Notes: generated by a model from the letters alone, not told the origin. Counted from the first letter of the stretch, positions 6,812-16,337 are shown. The stretch: 64,000 nt of DNA from Gottfriedia acidiceleris (GCF_023115465.1 NZ_CP096034.1:682001-746000), one strand, 5' to 3'. Numbers and translations: made by a program.

Positions 6812-8812
6812 ATGAATAAATTTTCTAGTTTAGGTTTAAGTGAGGAATTAACTGAGTATTTAACTGAATTAGGGATAACTGAGCCTACTCCGATTCAAGA
6901 GAAGGCAATTCCAATTGTATTTGAAGGTAAGGATTTAATAGGACAGGCGCAAACAGGAACTGGTAAAACATTTGCGTTCTTATTTCCAATCCTAGAAAAA
7001 ATTAATGTAGAATTACCACATACACAAGCATTAGTCGTTGCTCCAACAAGGGAGTTGGCCCTTCAAATAACTGCTGAGGCTAAAAGGATTGTTAGTGAAG
7101 ATTTTGGAGTACTTGCTGTATACGGCGGACAAGATGTTGAACAACAAGCTCGTAAACTAAAAAGTGGTGCACATTTAATCATTGCAACACCTGGTAGACT
7201 TTTGGACCATCTAAGACGAGGAACAATAAAATTAGATAAAGTTGATTTTCTAGTGCTCGATGAAGCAGACCAAATGTTACATATTGGATTTTTACACGAG
7301 GTAGAAGATATTATCAATCAAACTCCTGTTTCGAGACAAACCTTATTATTCTCTGCTACAATGCCAGACCAAATCCAATCACTTGCAAAGCGTTACATGA
7401 AAAAGCCAGAAATTATAAAAGTAAAAGCTAAAAGAATCACACTAGATGAAATTGAACAATTAATCATTGAAACAACAGATCGAGGAAAATTAAATGCCTT
7501 ATTGAATCAAATCAAAGAAGCAGAGCCGTTTCTAGCAATCATTTTTTGCAGAACAAAAAGAAGAGCTAATAAATTAAATGAACAGCTAAAAGGAAAAGGT
7601 CTTTTATCTGAAGAACTACACGGAGATTTAACCCAAGGCAAGCGCGAAAAAGTTATGAAATTGTTCCGTGAAGCTAAAATACAATATCTTGTAGCAACAG
7701 ATGTAGCAGCTAGAGGAATTGATGTCGAAGGTGTTACTCACGTATTCAACTATGATATACCATTGGATACAGAAAGCTATGTACATCGAATTGGAAGAAC
7801 AGGACGTGCAGGAGATACTGGTATTGCGATTACATTTGCTACTCCAAAAGATTTTCAAGATATGAGAGTAATTGAAAAAGAGCTTAATCTTTCAATTAAG
7901 AGAATAGAAATGGAAAGAGGAGATAGTTCAGGCAGAGCGGATCGAACAGAAAATGCAGGCAGAACAGGAAGACCGAGAAATGCAGGCAGAACAGAAAGAT
8001 CGAGAAATGTAGGCAGAGCGGAAAGATCAGCTAGTGCAGGTAGAGCAGAAAGAACTGGAAATTCAGGCAGAGCGGAAAGATCAGCTAGTGCAGGTAGAGC
8101 AGAAAGAACTGGAAATTCAGGCAGAGCGGAAAGAACTGGAAATGCAGACAGAGCGGAAAGAACTGGAAATGCTGGTAGAGCAGAAAGAACTGGAAATGCA
8201 GGCAGAGCGGGAAGAACTGGAAATGCAGGTAGAGCAGAAAGAACTGGAAATTCAGGCAGAGCGGAAAGATCAGCTAGTGCAGGTAGAGCAGAAAGAACTG
8301 GAAATTCAGGCAGAGCGGAAAGAACTGGAAATGCAGACAGAGCGGAAAGAACTGGAAATGCTGGTAGAGCAGAAAGAACTGGAAATGCAGGCAGAGCAGA
8401 AAGAACTGGAAATGCAGGTAGAGCAGAAAGAACTGGAAATTCAGGCAGAGCGGAAAGAACTGGAAATGCAGGTAGAGCAGAAAGATCAGGTAGTGCAGGC
8501 AGAGCAGAAAGAACTGGAAATGCTGGTAGAGCAGAAAGAACTGGAAATGTAGGTAGAGCAGAAAGATCAGGTAGTGCAGGTAGAGCAGAAAGAACTGGAA
8601 ATGCAGGCAGAGCGGAAAGAACGGGAAATGCAGGCAGAGCAGAAAGATCAGGTAGTGCAGGCAGAGCGGAAAGAACTGGAAATGCAGGTAGAACGGAAAG
8701 AACGGGAAATACTGGGAATTCCACACGAGGCGAAAGAACAGAAGGTGTTGGAAGAGCAAGAAGTACAGGGAGAACAAGAAATGAGGGCAAATCTGGTAGG
8801 AGAAGTAGATAA
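6812..8812 (+). CDS. DEAD-box RNA helicase with 29-unit tandem-repeat tail
   Basis: 666 aa. Residues 1-365 are a complete two-domain DEAD-box core: Q motif (FSSLGL..PTPIQ), AQTGTGKT (46-53), PTRELA (79-84), TPGR (126-129), DEAD (150-153), SAT (181-183), [10 protein letters not shown] (295-304) and [10 protein letters not shown] (325-334). ATP-driven unwinding of RNA duplexes in ribosome assembly, cold response or mRNA decay is the family role. From 373 to 633 the protein is 29 copies of a 9-residue unit (consensus AGRAERTGN), then a basic tail ending SGRRSR. RG-rich tails of DEAD-box proteins bind RNA; this one is unusually long and regular, with alternating Arg and Glu. The RBS is weak (AAGTAAGG). 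Confidence 0.93.
   Translation: MNKFSSLGLSEELTEYLTELGITEPTPIQEKAIPIVFEGKDLIGQAQTGTGKTFAFLFPILEKINVELPHTQALVVAPTRELALQITAEAKRIVSEDFGVLAVYGGQDVEQQARKLKSGAHLIIATPGRLLDHLRRGTIKLDKVDFLVLDEADQMLHIGFLHEVEDIINQTPVSRQTLLFSATMPDQIQSLAKRYMKKPEIIKVKAKRITLDEIEQLIIETTDRGKLNALLNQIKEAEPFLAIIFCRTKRRANKLNEQLKGKGLLSEELHGDLTQGKREKVMKLFREAKIQYLVATDVAARGIDVEGVTHVFNYDIPLDTESYVHRIGRTGRAGDTGIAITFATPKDFQDMRVIEKELNLSIKRIEMERGDSSGRADRTENAGRTGRPRNAGRTERSRNVGRAERSASAGRAERTGNSGRAERSASAGRAERTGNSGRAERTGNADRAERTGNAGRAERTGNAGRAGRTGNAGRAERTGNSGRAERSASAGRAERTGNSGRAERTGNADRAERTGNAGRAERTGNAGRAERTGNAGRAERTGNSGRAERTGNAGRAERSGSAGRAERTGNAGRAERTGNVGRAERSGSAGRAERTGNAGRAERTGNAGRAERSGSAGRAERTGNAGRTERTGNTGNSTRGERTEGVGRARSTGRTRNEGKSGRRSR
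7928..8710 (+). repeat. 27-bp tandem repeat array, 29 units
   Basis: 29 in-frame 27-bp units inside the helicase gene. Units 6-12 (8063-8251) and 13-19 (8252-8440) form a 189-bp block pair that differs at about two bases, showing a recent segmental duplication. Synonymous variants (GCAGGT/GCAGGC/GCTGGT, GCGGAA/GCAGAA) are spread among units, so the amino-acid unit is kept while codons drift. Confidence 0.9.
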
Positions 8813-8914
8813 GAAAAATACGTGAAGAGTAGGTAGGGAGATTGTTGTAGTTATACTCCTAAAGTGATTTTGGGAATGTCTTTTCCCTTAAAAATGAAAT
8901 AAACAGGTGATTAT

Positions 8915-9871
8915 ATGACGCAGAATGGATTTAGAGAGGAAAAAGAAGTTCACGACATGGAGGAATTGAAAGTCCTTATTGAAGAGGCAAAGGAGTTTAT
9001 TCAGTATGGAAAAGTAGCCAACTATATTCCTGCTCTTGCAAAGGCAAATAAAAAGGATTTATCGTTGGCTGTGTTTTTACCTGATGGACGACATTTTGAA
9101 GCTGGTAATACGAGCATTCGTTTTACTTTGCAAAGTATTTCGAAGGTAATTTCGCTAGCTTTAGTTTTAATGGATCGCGGAGAAGATTTTGTATTTGAGC
9201 GAGTAGGAATGGAGCCCACAGGTGATCCGTTTAACTCAATTGCAAAATTAGAAGTTAGGTCTGCTGGAAAGCCGTTAAATCCAATGATTAATGCGGGGGC
9301 TTTGGCAGTTACAAGTATGATTAAAGGTCATAGTATAAAAGATCGCTTTCAACGACTTTTAAACTTTATGAGGGTTTTAACAGATAATAAGGATCTTTCT
9401 TATTCGAAAGAAGTTGCTACATCTGAATTTGAAACAGCGCACTTGAATCGATCGCTCTGTTACTTTATGAAAGAGCATGGAATTATTACTGAAGATGTAG
9501 AATTGTTATTAGATTTATACACAAAACAATGTTCAATCGAAGTAAACTGTTTAGAAATGGCTAGAATAGGACTTATTTTCGCGCTTGATGGTTGGGATCC
9601 AATTTCTAAAGCGCAGCTTATACCTGAAAAAATAGCAAAAATTTGTAACACTTTTATGGTTACTTGTGGGATGTATAATGCATCGGGTGAGTTTGCGATT
9701 AAAGTTGGAATTCCTGCTAAAAGTGGTGTTTCTGGCGGTGTTATGGGTGCGGTACCTCGCCGATTTGGAATTGGTGTCTATGGACCGTCACTTGATGAAA
9801 AAGGAAATAGTATAGCCGGTATAAAATTATTAGAATTACTGGCTTCACGATATAATTTGAGTATTTTTTAA
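8915..9871 (+). CDS. glsA: Glutaminase (serine-dependent beta-lactamase-fold family)
   Basis: 318 aa, the usual length for bacterial glutaminase A (about 305-330). Hydrolyses L-glutamine to glutamate and ammonia in the cytoplasm. The SxxK catalytic pair is seen as Ser74-Lys77 in FTLQSISKV; further family blocks are NPMINAGAL, the Tyr/Lys region and the GVSGGVMG C-terminal segment. Start ATG 8915 follows AGGTGATT; an internal ATG at 8957 also has an upstream purine-rich stretch and would remove 14 residues, so the exact start is not certain. It is a single gene with its own terminator. The B. subtilis equivalents are YbgJ/YlaM. Confidence 0.92.
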   Translation: MTQNGFREEKEVHDMEELKVLIEEAKEFIQYGKVANYIPALAKANKKDLSLAVFLPDGRHFEAGNTSIRFTLQSISKVISLALVLMDRGEDFVFERVGMEPTGDPFNSIAKLEVRSAGKPLNPMINAGALAVTSMIKGHSIKDRFQRLLNFMRVLTDNKDLSYSKEVATSEFETAHLNRSLCYFMKEHGIITEDVELLLDLYTKQCSIEVNCLEMARIGLIFALDGWDPISKAQLIPEKIAKICNTFMVTCGMYNASGEFAIKVGIPAKSGVSGGVMGAVPRRFGIGVYGPSLDEKGNSIAGIKLLELLASRYNLSIF

Positions 9872-10315
9872 GATAGAGGGCTGTCCATAAGTTAGGTTGA
9901 TTGACAAGTGGGCAAGCCCTTTTTATGTGATGTAGGGTATCTTGTCAGTATTGTTCATTTGTGGGGGATTTTACTGCTACTTCTTATAGTAAACTAGCAA
10001 ATTTTTTTCGTTTTTTATTCGAATAGAGAATACTTAGAGCAGTTTTGGCTATTATTCCATTTGAAAAGCAACTTCAGTACAATTATTATGTTCTAATACC
10101 TTTACCACTATAGGTATTTATCAAACTTATTTGCGATTTTCGAAATTTAATTGCAGTTCGTCGTTTTATTTGCACCAAAAGTCCCGCTCCTCCTATAATT
10201 TCTCTCCTTAGTCCTGTTATTCCATAATCATCCATATATAATAAGGTCTTTAGTTTCCCTTTTTTTGAATATTTTGTGTATAGTAAGGGTAGACGCAAAA
10301 AAGGGAGATAGGAAA
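9872..10315. other. 444-bp intergenic region
   Basis: After the glutaminase terminator the sequence is AT-rich and without a supported gene. 10135-10161 is one copy of a short degenerate intergenic repeat (minus orientation ACGAACTGCAATTAAATTTC...) that recurs at 34285-34311. A minus-strand open frame across it (10086-10325) has no RBS and is not believed. Confidence 0.45.
9877..9925 (+). terminator. Terminator of the glutaminase gene
   Basis: AGGGCT (9877-9882) pairs with AGCCCT (9915-9920), followed by TTTTT. The loop is long, so it is moderately convincing. Confidence 0.5.
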
Positions 10316-11065
10316 ATGGACTCACTATTATTACTTTTTATTTTAGGAATCGGCGCAGCAGTAGTTGGAACATTAGCAGGTGGTGGAGGATTAATTACAC
10401 TCCCGATGATGATTTTTCTTGGCATTCCTATTCAAACGGGTATTGCCACAAATAAGTTTGCTTCAGGTTTGGGATCGTTTAGTAGTATCCTTTATACAAT
10501 TAAAAAGAAAGATTTTAAGGCCTCAGTCATTTTTCAATTTATATTCGTTTCGTTTATAGGTGGGGGAATTGGTGCATTTGTAACGAGTATGTTAGATGAA
10601 CATGTAATGAATATTGTAGCGTTAGTTTTATTAACTGGTTCGTTATGGCTAACATTTGCAAGTAAAAAGTGGAACTATGAAACTACGAATAAAAGTGGTG
10701 TTGAAAAGCAAACATTGCTAGATAAGGGCATCTTAACGGGGATTGGTATTTATGATGGGGGTTTCGGTCCAGGTTCTTCGACATTTGCAATCTTGTATTT
10801 TATTAAAAAAGGATTTACTTATGTTAATGCAGTTCAGTTGGCTAGAGTATTAAATTTTGGGAGTTGTTTATCAGCATTTATTATATTTTATATGACAGGT
10901 CATTTCCAATGGAAAATTGCTGTGACGATGGCTGCTGCTTCAATTGTTGGTAATCAAGTAGGGCTAAGATTTGCAGAATTTGTTCCAATGAAGCTAGCCA
11001 GAATTCTATTAATTTCAGTTTCTGTTTTATTAATTGTTCAAGTAAGTTTAAAGTTATTTGTATAA
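10316..11065 (+). CDS. TauE/SafE-family (TSUP) membrane permease
   Basis: 249 aa with about eight membrane helices. The N-terminus LAGGGGLITLPMMIFLGIP and the later internal repeat YDGGFGPGSSTFAI are the paired glycine-rich signatures of the TSUP family, which exports sulfite, sulfoacetate or related anions (B. subtilis relatives YunE/YtnM/YjnA). Start set at ATG 10316 because GGGAGATAGGAAA precedes it; an upstream in-frame start at 10265 would overlap the promoter region and add a non-membrane extension. The substrate cannot be read from sequence. Confidence 0.87.
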   Translation: MDSLLLLFILGIGAAVVGTLAGGGGLITLPMMIFLGIPIQTGIATNKFASGLGSFSSILYTIKKKDFKASVIFQFIFVSFIGGGIGAFVTSMLDEHVMNIVALVLLTGSLWLTFASKKWNYETTNKSGVEKQTLLDKGILTGIGIYDGGFGPGSSTFAILYFIKKGFTYVNAVQLARVLNFGSCLSAFIIFYMTGHFQWKIAVTMAAASIVGNQVGLRFAEFVPMKLARILLISVSVLLIVQVSLKLFV

Positions 11066-11069
11066 ACGA

Positions 11070-11108
11070 AACAAGGTCTGTAGTATATATAGGCCTTTTA
11101 TTTTTTTA
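11070..11108 (+). terminator. Probable terminator
   Basis: AAGGTCT and AGGCCTT form a short stem around GTAGTATATAT and are followed by TTATTTTTTTA. Weak but well placed after the TSUP gene. Confidence 0.45.
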
Positions 11109-11174
11109 CTTAAAGGTAATTTTTTCCACTTAGTAGAATAGCTTAAATAATCAAAATTGTAAGAGGTGACTGTA

Positions 11175-11666
11175 GTGAATCTGAAGGAATATCAATGGGT
11201 AAAAGAAAATCGTGAGGCATTGTTAAATTTTTGTGGTGAATTAAAGCCAGAGGATTTTACTCGTAAATTAGACGGGTTTGGATTCCAAAGTGTTAGAGAA
11301 ACTTTACTACATATAGCTGAATGTTATATTGCATGGATTGGATCATTTATATTATTGAAAACGAAAAGTCCAATTACGCCAAGGGAAAACGTTGTAAATC
11401 TTAGTCTTGATGATATTAAATCAAGATTTGAACAAGCTGATTTATTCGTGGGTGAATTATTTGATATGAATGTTGACTGTTTGAATAAACCAATTGTTAG
11501 AAAGATTCCATGGAGAGTTCATAATGAAGAAATAGCATTCACACCAATGAAATTGCTAGTACATACGATCACACATGAATATCATCATAAAGGACAAATT
11601 GTCTCGATGGCTCGACAGATGGGTTATATTCCACCTAATACCGATGTTTTAGGTACAGAGGATTAA
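11175..11666 (+). CDS. DinB/YfiT-like four-helix-bundle protein
   Basis: 163 aa from GTG 11175, preceded by AAGAGGTGACTGTA. It is a DinB-superfamily putative metalloenzyme: the typical histidine triad is visible as His in RETLLHIAECYIAW and the pair in THEYHHKGQI, spaced as in DinB/YuaE proteins. Family members are damage-inducible or thiol (bacillithiol) transferase relatives; the specific role is not known. It is the first gene of a three-gene run (11 bp to the GNAT gene, then 16 bp to ogt), so a stress or DNA-damage context is plausible. Confidence 0.8.
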   Translation: MNLKEYQWVKENREALLNFCGELKPEDFTRKLDGFGFQSVRETLLHIAECYIAWIGSFILLKTKSPITPRENVVNLSLDDIKSRFEQADLFVGELFDMNVDCLNKPIVRKIPWRVHNEEIAFTPMKLLVHTITHEYHHKGQIVSMARQMGYIPPNTDVLGTED

Positions 11667-11677
11667 GGGGGGATAAA

Positions 11678-12154
11678 ATGAATTTGAGGTTGGCTGAAAT
11701 AAAAGATATTGAGCAGTTAATTAAGATGAGATGGGATTTTACTTTAGAAGATTACGAGACGGAAAGAATTAAAGAGAGCGAATACAATGACTTTTTCAGT
11801 GAATGTCGTGAATTTTTACTAAATGCAATTAACAGTGAACAGTGGCATATATGGGTCGCTGAAAGAGAAGGTACAATTGTTTCCCATATTTATATTGAGC
11901 TTATTCAAAAAGTACCCCGACCTGGTAGAGTGACTAATCCTTTTGCTTTCATGACGAATGTATATACATTAAAGGATTATCGAGGGAAGGGGATTGGAGG
12001 GAAATTAATCTCCCAAGTTAATCAATGGGTAAGCGAAATGAAGTTCGAATTTGTTATTGTGTGGCCAAGCGAGCAAGGTGTTAATTTTTACAAGCGAAAC
12101 GGTTATAATCAATGTATTGAAGCAATGGAGTATTTTCCAAATTTAGATAAATAA
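11678..12154 (+). CDS. GNAT-family N-acetyltransferase
   Basis: 158 aa with the GNAT fold order: N-terminal MNLRLAEIKDIEQLIKMR, a central strand TNVYTLKDYRGKGIGGKLI carrying the acetyl-CoA pyrophosphate loop (R-G-K-G-I-G-G), and the late FVIVWPSEQGVNFYKRNGY strand/helix. The acceptor substrate is unknown. RBS AAGGGGGG is strong. Second gene of the DinB-GNAT-ogt run; the close spacing suggests one transcript. Confidence 0.87.
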   Translation: MNLRLAEIKDIEQLIKMRWDFTLEDYETERIKESEYNDFFSECREFLLNAINSEQWHIWVAEREGTIVSHIYIELIQKVPRPGRVTNPFAFMTNVYTLKDYRGKGIGGKLISQVNQWVSEMKFEFVIVWPSEQGVNFYKRNGYNQCIEAMEYFPNLDK

Positions 12155-12170
12155 TCTAGGAGAATGATTT

Positions 12171-12653
12171 ATGAACCAATTAGATACAGCTTATATAGAC
12201 ACTCCGTTAGGTACATTAAGGATCGTTGGAAATGAAAAAGGAGTAGCGTTTATTGATTTTGTCAAAGAAGAGAATGACGAAATTGAAAAAAAGGTGCCAC
12301 CTTCATTAAAGGATGCAGGAAATGAATTGATTGAATATTTCAGTGGATCTAGGAGGGAATTTAGTATTCCATCAATTGCAAAAGGAACTCCTTTTCAAGA
12401 AAGTGTGTGGAGAGAACTAGTCAAAATTAAATATGGGGAAACTGCTTCATATGCGGATATTGCAAACCGAATAGGGAACCCAAAGGCAGTAAGGGCAGTT
12501 GCGAATGCAAATGCAAGAAATCCATTAAGTATCATCGTTCCATGCCATCGCATTATTGGGTCAAATGGTAAGCTAACAGGCTATGCTGGTGGACTGTGGA
12601 GGAAAGAATGGCTCTTAAATAGAGAGCAGGGAAGAGAGACGTTTAAATTATAA
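12171..12653 (+). CDS. ogt: Methylated-DNA--protein-cysteine S-methyltransferase
   Basis: 160 aa. Suicide repair protein that moves the methyl group of O6-methylguanine (or O4-methylthymine) to its own cysteine. The active site PCHRI is at 124-128 with Cys125 as acceptor; upstream are the DNA-binding helix GTPFQESVWRELVKI, YGETASYADIA and the arginine-finger region RAVANANARNP. Length fits the family. RBS TAGGAG before ATG 12171. It closes the DinB-GNAT-ogt run. In B. subtilis an equivalent protein (AdaB) is encoded beside adaA, but here the adaA gene is 44 kb away. Confidence 0.95.
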   Translation: MNQLDTAYIDTPLGTLRIVGNEKGVAFIDFVKEENDEIEKKVPPSLKDAGNELIEYFSGSRREFSIPSIAKGTPFQESVWRELVKIKYGETASYADIANRIGNPKAVRAVANANARNPLSIIVPCHRIIGSNGKLTGYAGGLWRKEWLLNREQGRETFKL

Positions 12654-12727
12654 AAAAAAGAGCAGGAATAATGGAAGCGTGAAGAGTCAATATTACTCCG
12701 ACTTCATTATTCTTACTCTTTTTTATT
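12650..12727. terminator. Long bidirectional terminator
   Basis: A-run plus AGAGCAGGAATAATGGAAG on the left and CTTCATTATTCTTACTCT plus a T-run on the right form a near-perfect ~20-bp stem between the convergent ogt and AI-2E-family genes. Confidence 0.85.
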
Positions 12728-13874
12728 CTTTTTGGTCGTTATCGTTATTAATGTTTATTTCGATATTTGTTTCAATGTCGTCATCAATAATCTTATCTGC
12801 GAATTTTGCTTTTTTCCTTAAATTGATGATCCTAGATATATTAACAATCACTACTTTACAAATTGCATAGGTTGGCACAGCTAAAACCATACCAAGTACA
12901 CCAGCAAAGTTACCAGCGAATAATAATAATAAAATAATCGTTAAAGGATGAATATTTAACTTTTTTCCCATGATATATGGTGAGATTAAGTTTGAATCAA
13001 TTTGTTGAACAATTACAATGATTAGTACAACGAATAACGCTAATTTTGGAGAAATTAGAGCTGCAACGATCACTGCAGGTGCTCCACCGATAAACGGGCC
13101 AAAGTAAGGGATAATATTTGTAATAGCAGCTACTAACGCTAAAATTAAGGCATTAGGTATTCCGATAATACTATATCCAATAAATGTTCCAATTCCAACA
13201 AAAATACAAACAATCGTTTGTCCTTGAATGTATGAAGCCAATGTTTCACTTGTTTCATTTGCAATATGAATTGCTTCATTCCTTAAGCTTTGCGGTAAAA
13301 AACGAGACATCGCAGCTGGAAATTTATGACCATCTTTAAACATATAAAACAGTATAAATGGAGCTGTTAATATGATTAACGTTACATTACTTAAAATATT
13401 GAAAAACGCACCAATTCCACCAGTTATGCCACCGATAAATACTAGGGCATAGTCTGCAACTTTCTTTTCTAAATCTTTAATCTCAACGTAATTTTGACTT
13501 CCTAACCACTTCTCTAATAGGCCAATCTTATTTGTTGCTTCATTTACAATTGTTGGCATATTATTTACTAAATCTTTAAATTGTTCAGTTAAGGTTGGGA
13601 ATACATTAATGATAGATACTACAGCAATTAAGATTAATCCTAGATAGAGAAGAAGAATGCCTATAGAACGGGGCACTTTTTTTCGCTCTAAAAAATCAAC
13701 TATTGGTGCAAATAGGAAGTATAGAAAGATTGAGACAAGTATTGGCGCGAATAAAGTACTTATTAAAATAGCAATTGGTTGAAATAAGAATGATATTTTT
13801 GTTCCAACGAATAAGACTAAGAATAATAATAGTAGTTCGATCGTCCAAAATAATAACTTAGAGTTTTTATACAA
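12723..13874 (-). CDS. AI-2E/PerM-family membrane transporter
   Basis: 383 aa, seven to eight membrane helices, with the family blocks LFAPIVDFLERKKVPRSIG near residue 60, YIQGQTIVCIFVGI, ALVAAITNIIPYFGPFIGG and IVQQIDSNLISPYIMGKKLNIHPL. The AI-2E family (YtvI, YueF, YrrI, YubA in B. subtilis) includes proteins named for AI-2 export as well as ion antiporters, so the cargo is undecided. The C-terminus is a charged cytoplasmic tail rich in Asp/Glu/Asn (DDDIETNIEININNDNDQKE). Own transcript between two terminators. Confidence 0.88.
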   Translation of the reverse strand: MYKNSKLLFWTIELLLLFLVLFVGTKISFLFQPIAILISTLFAPILVSIFLYFLFAPIVDFLERKKVPRSIGILLLYLGLILIAVVSIINVFPTLTEQFKDLVNNMPTIVNEATNKIGLLEKWLGSQNYVEIKDLEKKVADYALVFIGGITGGIGAFFNILSNVTLIILTAPFILFYMFKDGHKFPAAMSRFLPQSLRNEAIHIANETSETLASYIQGQTIVCIFVGIGTFIGYSIIGIPNALILALVAAITNIIPYFGPFIGGAPAVIVAALISPKLALFVVLIIVIVQQIDSNLISPYIMGKKLNIHPLTIILLLLFAGNFAGVLGMVLAVPTYAICKVVIVNISRIINLRKKAKFADKIIDDDIETNIEININNDNDQKE

Positions 13875-13932
13875 TTAATATCCTCCCACTATATTTTAAT
13901 TAAAAAACTTATGTATAAATACCATATTATAA

Positions 13933-13963
13933 CAAAAAGAGATGCTTGTAAAAGCATCTCTCG
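13933..13963 (-). terminator. Terminator downstream of ltaS
   Basis: Perfect AGAGATGCTT / AAGCATCTCT stem, followed on the minus strand by TTTTTGTT. It ends the ltaS transcript before the AI-2E-family gene. Confidence 0.8.
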
Positions 13964-14018
13964 ATGGATAAAACTAAAAATTTAATTACTCGACTGTGCG
14001 GTTCTTTTGAAGTACCTT

Positions 14019-15941
14019 TTACTGATTTGGTTCAGTTATTGTTTGCATTGTACCTGTTTTATGCTTGTTGCCACTATAGAAACGGAATAAATCACCGTAA
14101 ACAATATTATCTGAAAGTGTTAACTCTTTTTTTGCTTTATCAATTAATAGTTTCGCTTCTTGATCAGGAACTTCTACTTTCTCAGCAGTTAGTCGATTAA
14201 AAAATTCATTAGAGCCAGCTACATAATAGTATTTACTTGTAACAAAGCTTCCATCACGGAAAACAATGAATTCCGAATAATCTGGGCTAAATAAATCTTT
14301 ACCAAATTCAATATCCGTTTTTGTATCAACGCCTAACAGATGAAGAATCGTAGGTTTTACATCAATTTGGCCAGCAACCTTTGAGATTGTTTGACCTTGT
14401 TTTTGCTTAGGTAAATGAATAATAAGTGGCGTACGTTGTAAATCCATATGGTCATATGGAGTAATTTCGTCTTTACCTAAGAACTGAGCCATTGCACGAT
14501 TGTGGTTTTCAGAAATACCATAATGATCACCATACATAACAAGAATTGTATTATCATATAGACCTGATTTTTTCAGACCTTCAATAAAATGTTTAATTGA
14601 TTCATCCATATATCGTACTGTCGTTACATAACGATCAAGTGTCTCGTCACCAGAATTATATTGATCAATGTATTGATCTTGTGGATCAAGTACGAAAGGA
14701 TAGTGGTTCGATAAAGTTAAGAATCTAGTATAAAACGGTTGTTTCACTTGTGATAAAAGAGGGATTGATTGTTTAAAGAAATCTTCATCCTTTAATCCCC
14801 AGTTTACCGAGTTTTCATCAGTAATATTATAATCCACTTCATTAAAGTAGCGATCGTAACCTAAAGAAGGGTACATTACATTTCGATTCCAAAAGCTTTT
14901 ATTATTTGCATGGAAAACAGCTGAGTAATATCCTTGATCTTTTAAAATTTCAGGAGTAGCCATATATTCGTTATTTGCATGTGTAAAATAGACAGCACCG
15001 CGGTCTAATGGATATAAAGAGTTATCAATAATGAACTCAGCATCTGATGTTTTTCCTTGACCAGTTTGGTGATAGAAGTGGTCAAAATAATAACTTTCTT
15101 TAATGTATTTATTTAAAAATGGAGTTATTTCTTTACCATTAACCTTTGCGCCAATTGTGAAATTTTGCATTGATTCTAAAGAAATAACAATAACATTTTT
15201 ACCTTTATATTTACCGAAAAGCTTTGCATTTGCTTTTACGCCGTTACTATTTACATAGTTTTCAATTTCAGTTAATTTACTACTATCTGCAAAGGCCTTT
15301 TGTGTTGAAGTCTTTGTTTGAAGTGATAAATCATAACCTTGGTAAACATATAATCCAAGATTTTTTACAAGCATTTCACGATCAAACGAACGAGTAAGCA
15401 ATTCAGGTCTTTCCATTTCAGCTAAACCTAAGTTTAAAACGGCAATTGCTATCGTCATTAAATAGTAAGTTGACTTCATAAATGAAGGGACACGACCAGT
15501 GTTTGAAAATTTAGGAAATTTCTTTGAGATCAAATACAAGATAAGAATATCAATAAACATAAATAGAATTTTAAAGCTTGCTAGTTCTTTTACACTTGAT
15601 CCTAAATCACCCATATTACTAGTTTGGAACAGCACTGGTAATGTTATGAAGTCGTTAAAGAATCCGTAAAATAAAACGTTTGCACATAATAGCAAAGTTA
15701 AAATGAAATTAATCAAAAGCGCGATCGTATTACGTTTTTTCCCTTTGAAAAAAAGTGAGATCCCTACAAGGAATAATGAGGATGCCAAAGGGCTAATAAA
15801 TAATATTACATTTTGAAAAACTGTATCAATTTTTAAATCGAATCCAAACAGAGTAACAATATACGTTTTTAGCCAAACTACTAACGCAACCAGTAATACG
15901 AATCGTACACGTGAAAATGTTGCTTTAATTGAAGTAGGCAT
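14019..15941 (-). CDS. ltaS: Lipoteichoic acid synthase-type sulfatase-fold membrane enzyme
   Basis: 640 aa from ATG 15941, chosen because AAGGGGG stands nine bases upstream (an earlier in-frame start at 15965 overlaps this RBS). Five N-terminal membrane helices (to ~residue 180) anchor an extracellular alkaline-phosphatase/sulfatase domain that polymerises glycerol phosphate from phosphatidylglycerol into lipoteichoic acid. Catalytic features: Glu256 in ISLESMQNF and Thr298 in GQGKTSDAEFI (the phospho-threonine), followed by MYGDHYGIS with metal-binding Asp/His. Bacillus genomes carry paralogues (ltaS, yfnI, yqgS, yvgJ), and which paralogue this is cannot be settled here. Confidence 0.9.
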   Translation of the reverse strand: MPTSIKATFSRVRFVLLVALVVWLKTYIVTLFGFDLKIDTVFQNVILFISPLASSLFLVGISLFFKGKKRNTIALLINFILTLLLCANVLFYGFFNDFITLPVLFQTSNMGDLGSSVKELASFKILFMFIDILILYLISKKFPKFSNTGRVPSFMKSTYYLMTIAIAVLNLGLAEMERPELLTRSFDREMLVKNLGLYVYQGYDLSLQTKTSTQKAFADSSKLTEIENYVNSNGVKANAKLFGKYKGKNVIVISLESMQNFTIGAKVNGKEITPFLNKYIKESYYFDHFYHQTGQGKTSDAEFIIDNSLYPLDRGAVYFTHANNEYMATPEILKDQGYYSAVFHANNKSFWNRNVMYPSLGYDRYFNEVDYNITDENSVNWGLKDEDFFKQSIPLLSQVKQPFYTRFLTLSNHYPFVLDPQDQYIDQYNSGDETLDRYVTTVRYMDESIKHFIEGLKKSGLYDNTILVMYGDHYGISENHNRAMAQFLGKDEITPYDHMDLQRTPLIIHLPKQKQGQTISKVAGQIDVKPTILHLLGVDTKTDIEFGKDLFSPDYSEFIVFRDGSFVTSKYYYVAGSNEFFNRLTAEKVEVPDQEAKLLIDKAKKELTLSDNIVYGDLFRFYSGNKHKTGTMQTITEPNQ

Positions 15942-16337
15942 AGTCCTAATCCCCCTTAAATACAAAACAAACTAGCGGTCATTCACTAGCTTTTCTTTAA
16001 ATATGCATCTCTCTAAGTCGTCAAAATTTATCGTACTCCGTTTAATTTTAAAAATCAATAGGAAATACAATTTCGTTATGTAAATCTGTTCGACAAAATA
16101 TTCTAACTACTTATAAAAAAAAAGAAATAGGCTACTAGTAAGCCGATCAGACTGTTGACAAGCGCTCGCTTTCTTCGTTACTTCGTTTGTCTGCGGTGCT
16201 CATTACCGTCTAGGGTAACTCCGCTCCTCATCAGCCTTCGTGCCTCGAAAGACAAGCACCTGCAATGAGTCTGATCATCAAGTTATTAGAACTTTGTCTG
16301 CTACAACCTATTTCTTTCCATTTTATGGACAACTATC
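15942..16337. other. 396-bp intergenic region
   Basis: Contains the ltaS promoter/RBS area, AT-rich sequence and the 132-bp inverted-end repeat at 16145-16276. No gene supported; a short plus-strand frame at 16265-16486 lacks an RBS and overlaps the VWA gene. Confidence 0.5.
16145..16276. repeat. Intergenic repeat element with perfect 9-bp inverted ends
   Basis: Begins GATCAGACT and ends AGTCTGATC. The interior is GC-rich relative to the flanks and Arg/Ser-codon-like (CGCTCGCTTTCTTCG, CCGCTCCTCATCAGCC). It looks like a non-autonomous dispersed element; from memory similar GCTCGCTTTCTTCG elements occur in Bacillus genomes, not checked. A possible shrunken relative (AGACTGA/TCAGTCT ends) lies at 27585-27639. 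Confidence 0.55.

Noticed and set aside
8034..8552. 172-aa plus-strand frame ([15 protein letters not shown] repeats) in the helicase tail, and a similar minus-strand frame at 8274-8777
   Set aside because: Frame shadows of the same 27-bp repeats; a coiled-coil look arises from the repeat, not from a gene.
7928..8710. CRISPR-like regular repeats
   Set aside because: Units are contiguous, coding, in frame and without unique spacers.
7855..8790. 311-aa minus-strand open frame (ALPAFPVLS repeats) inside the helicase gene
   Set aside because: It exists only because the 27-bp repeat has no stop on that strand; no RBS, extreme composition, wholly inside a real gene.
10086..10325. 79-aa minus-strand frame upstream of the TauE/SafE gene
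   Set aside because: No RBS, runs over the promoter and repeat of the intergenic region, overlaps a real gene start.
13964..14200. 78-aa plus-strand frame antisense to the end of ltaS
   Set aside because: Begins in the ltaS terminator; no RBS.
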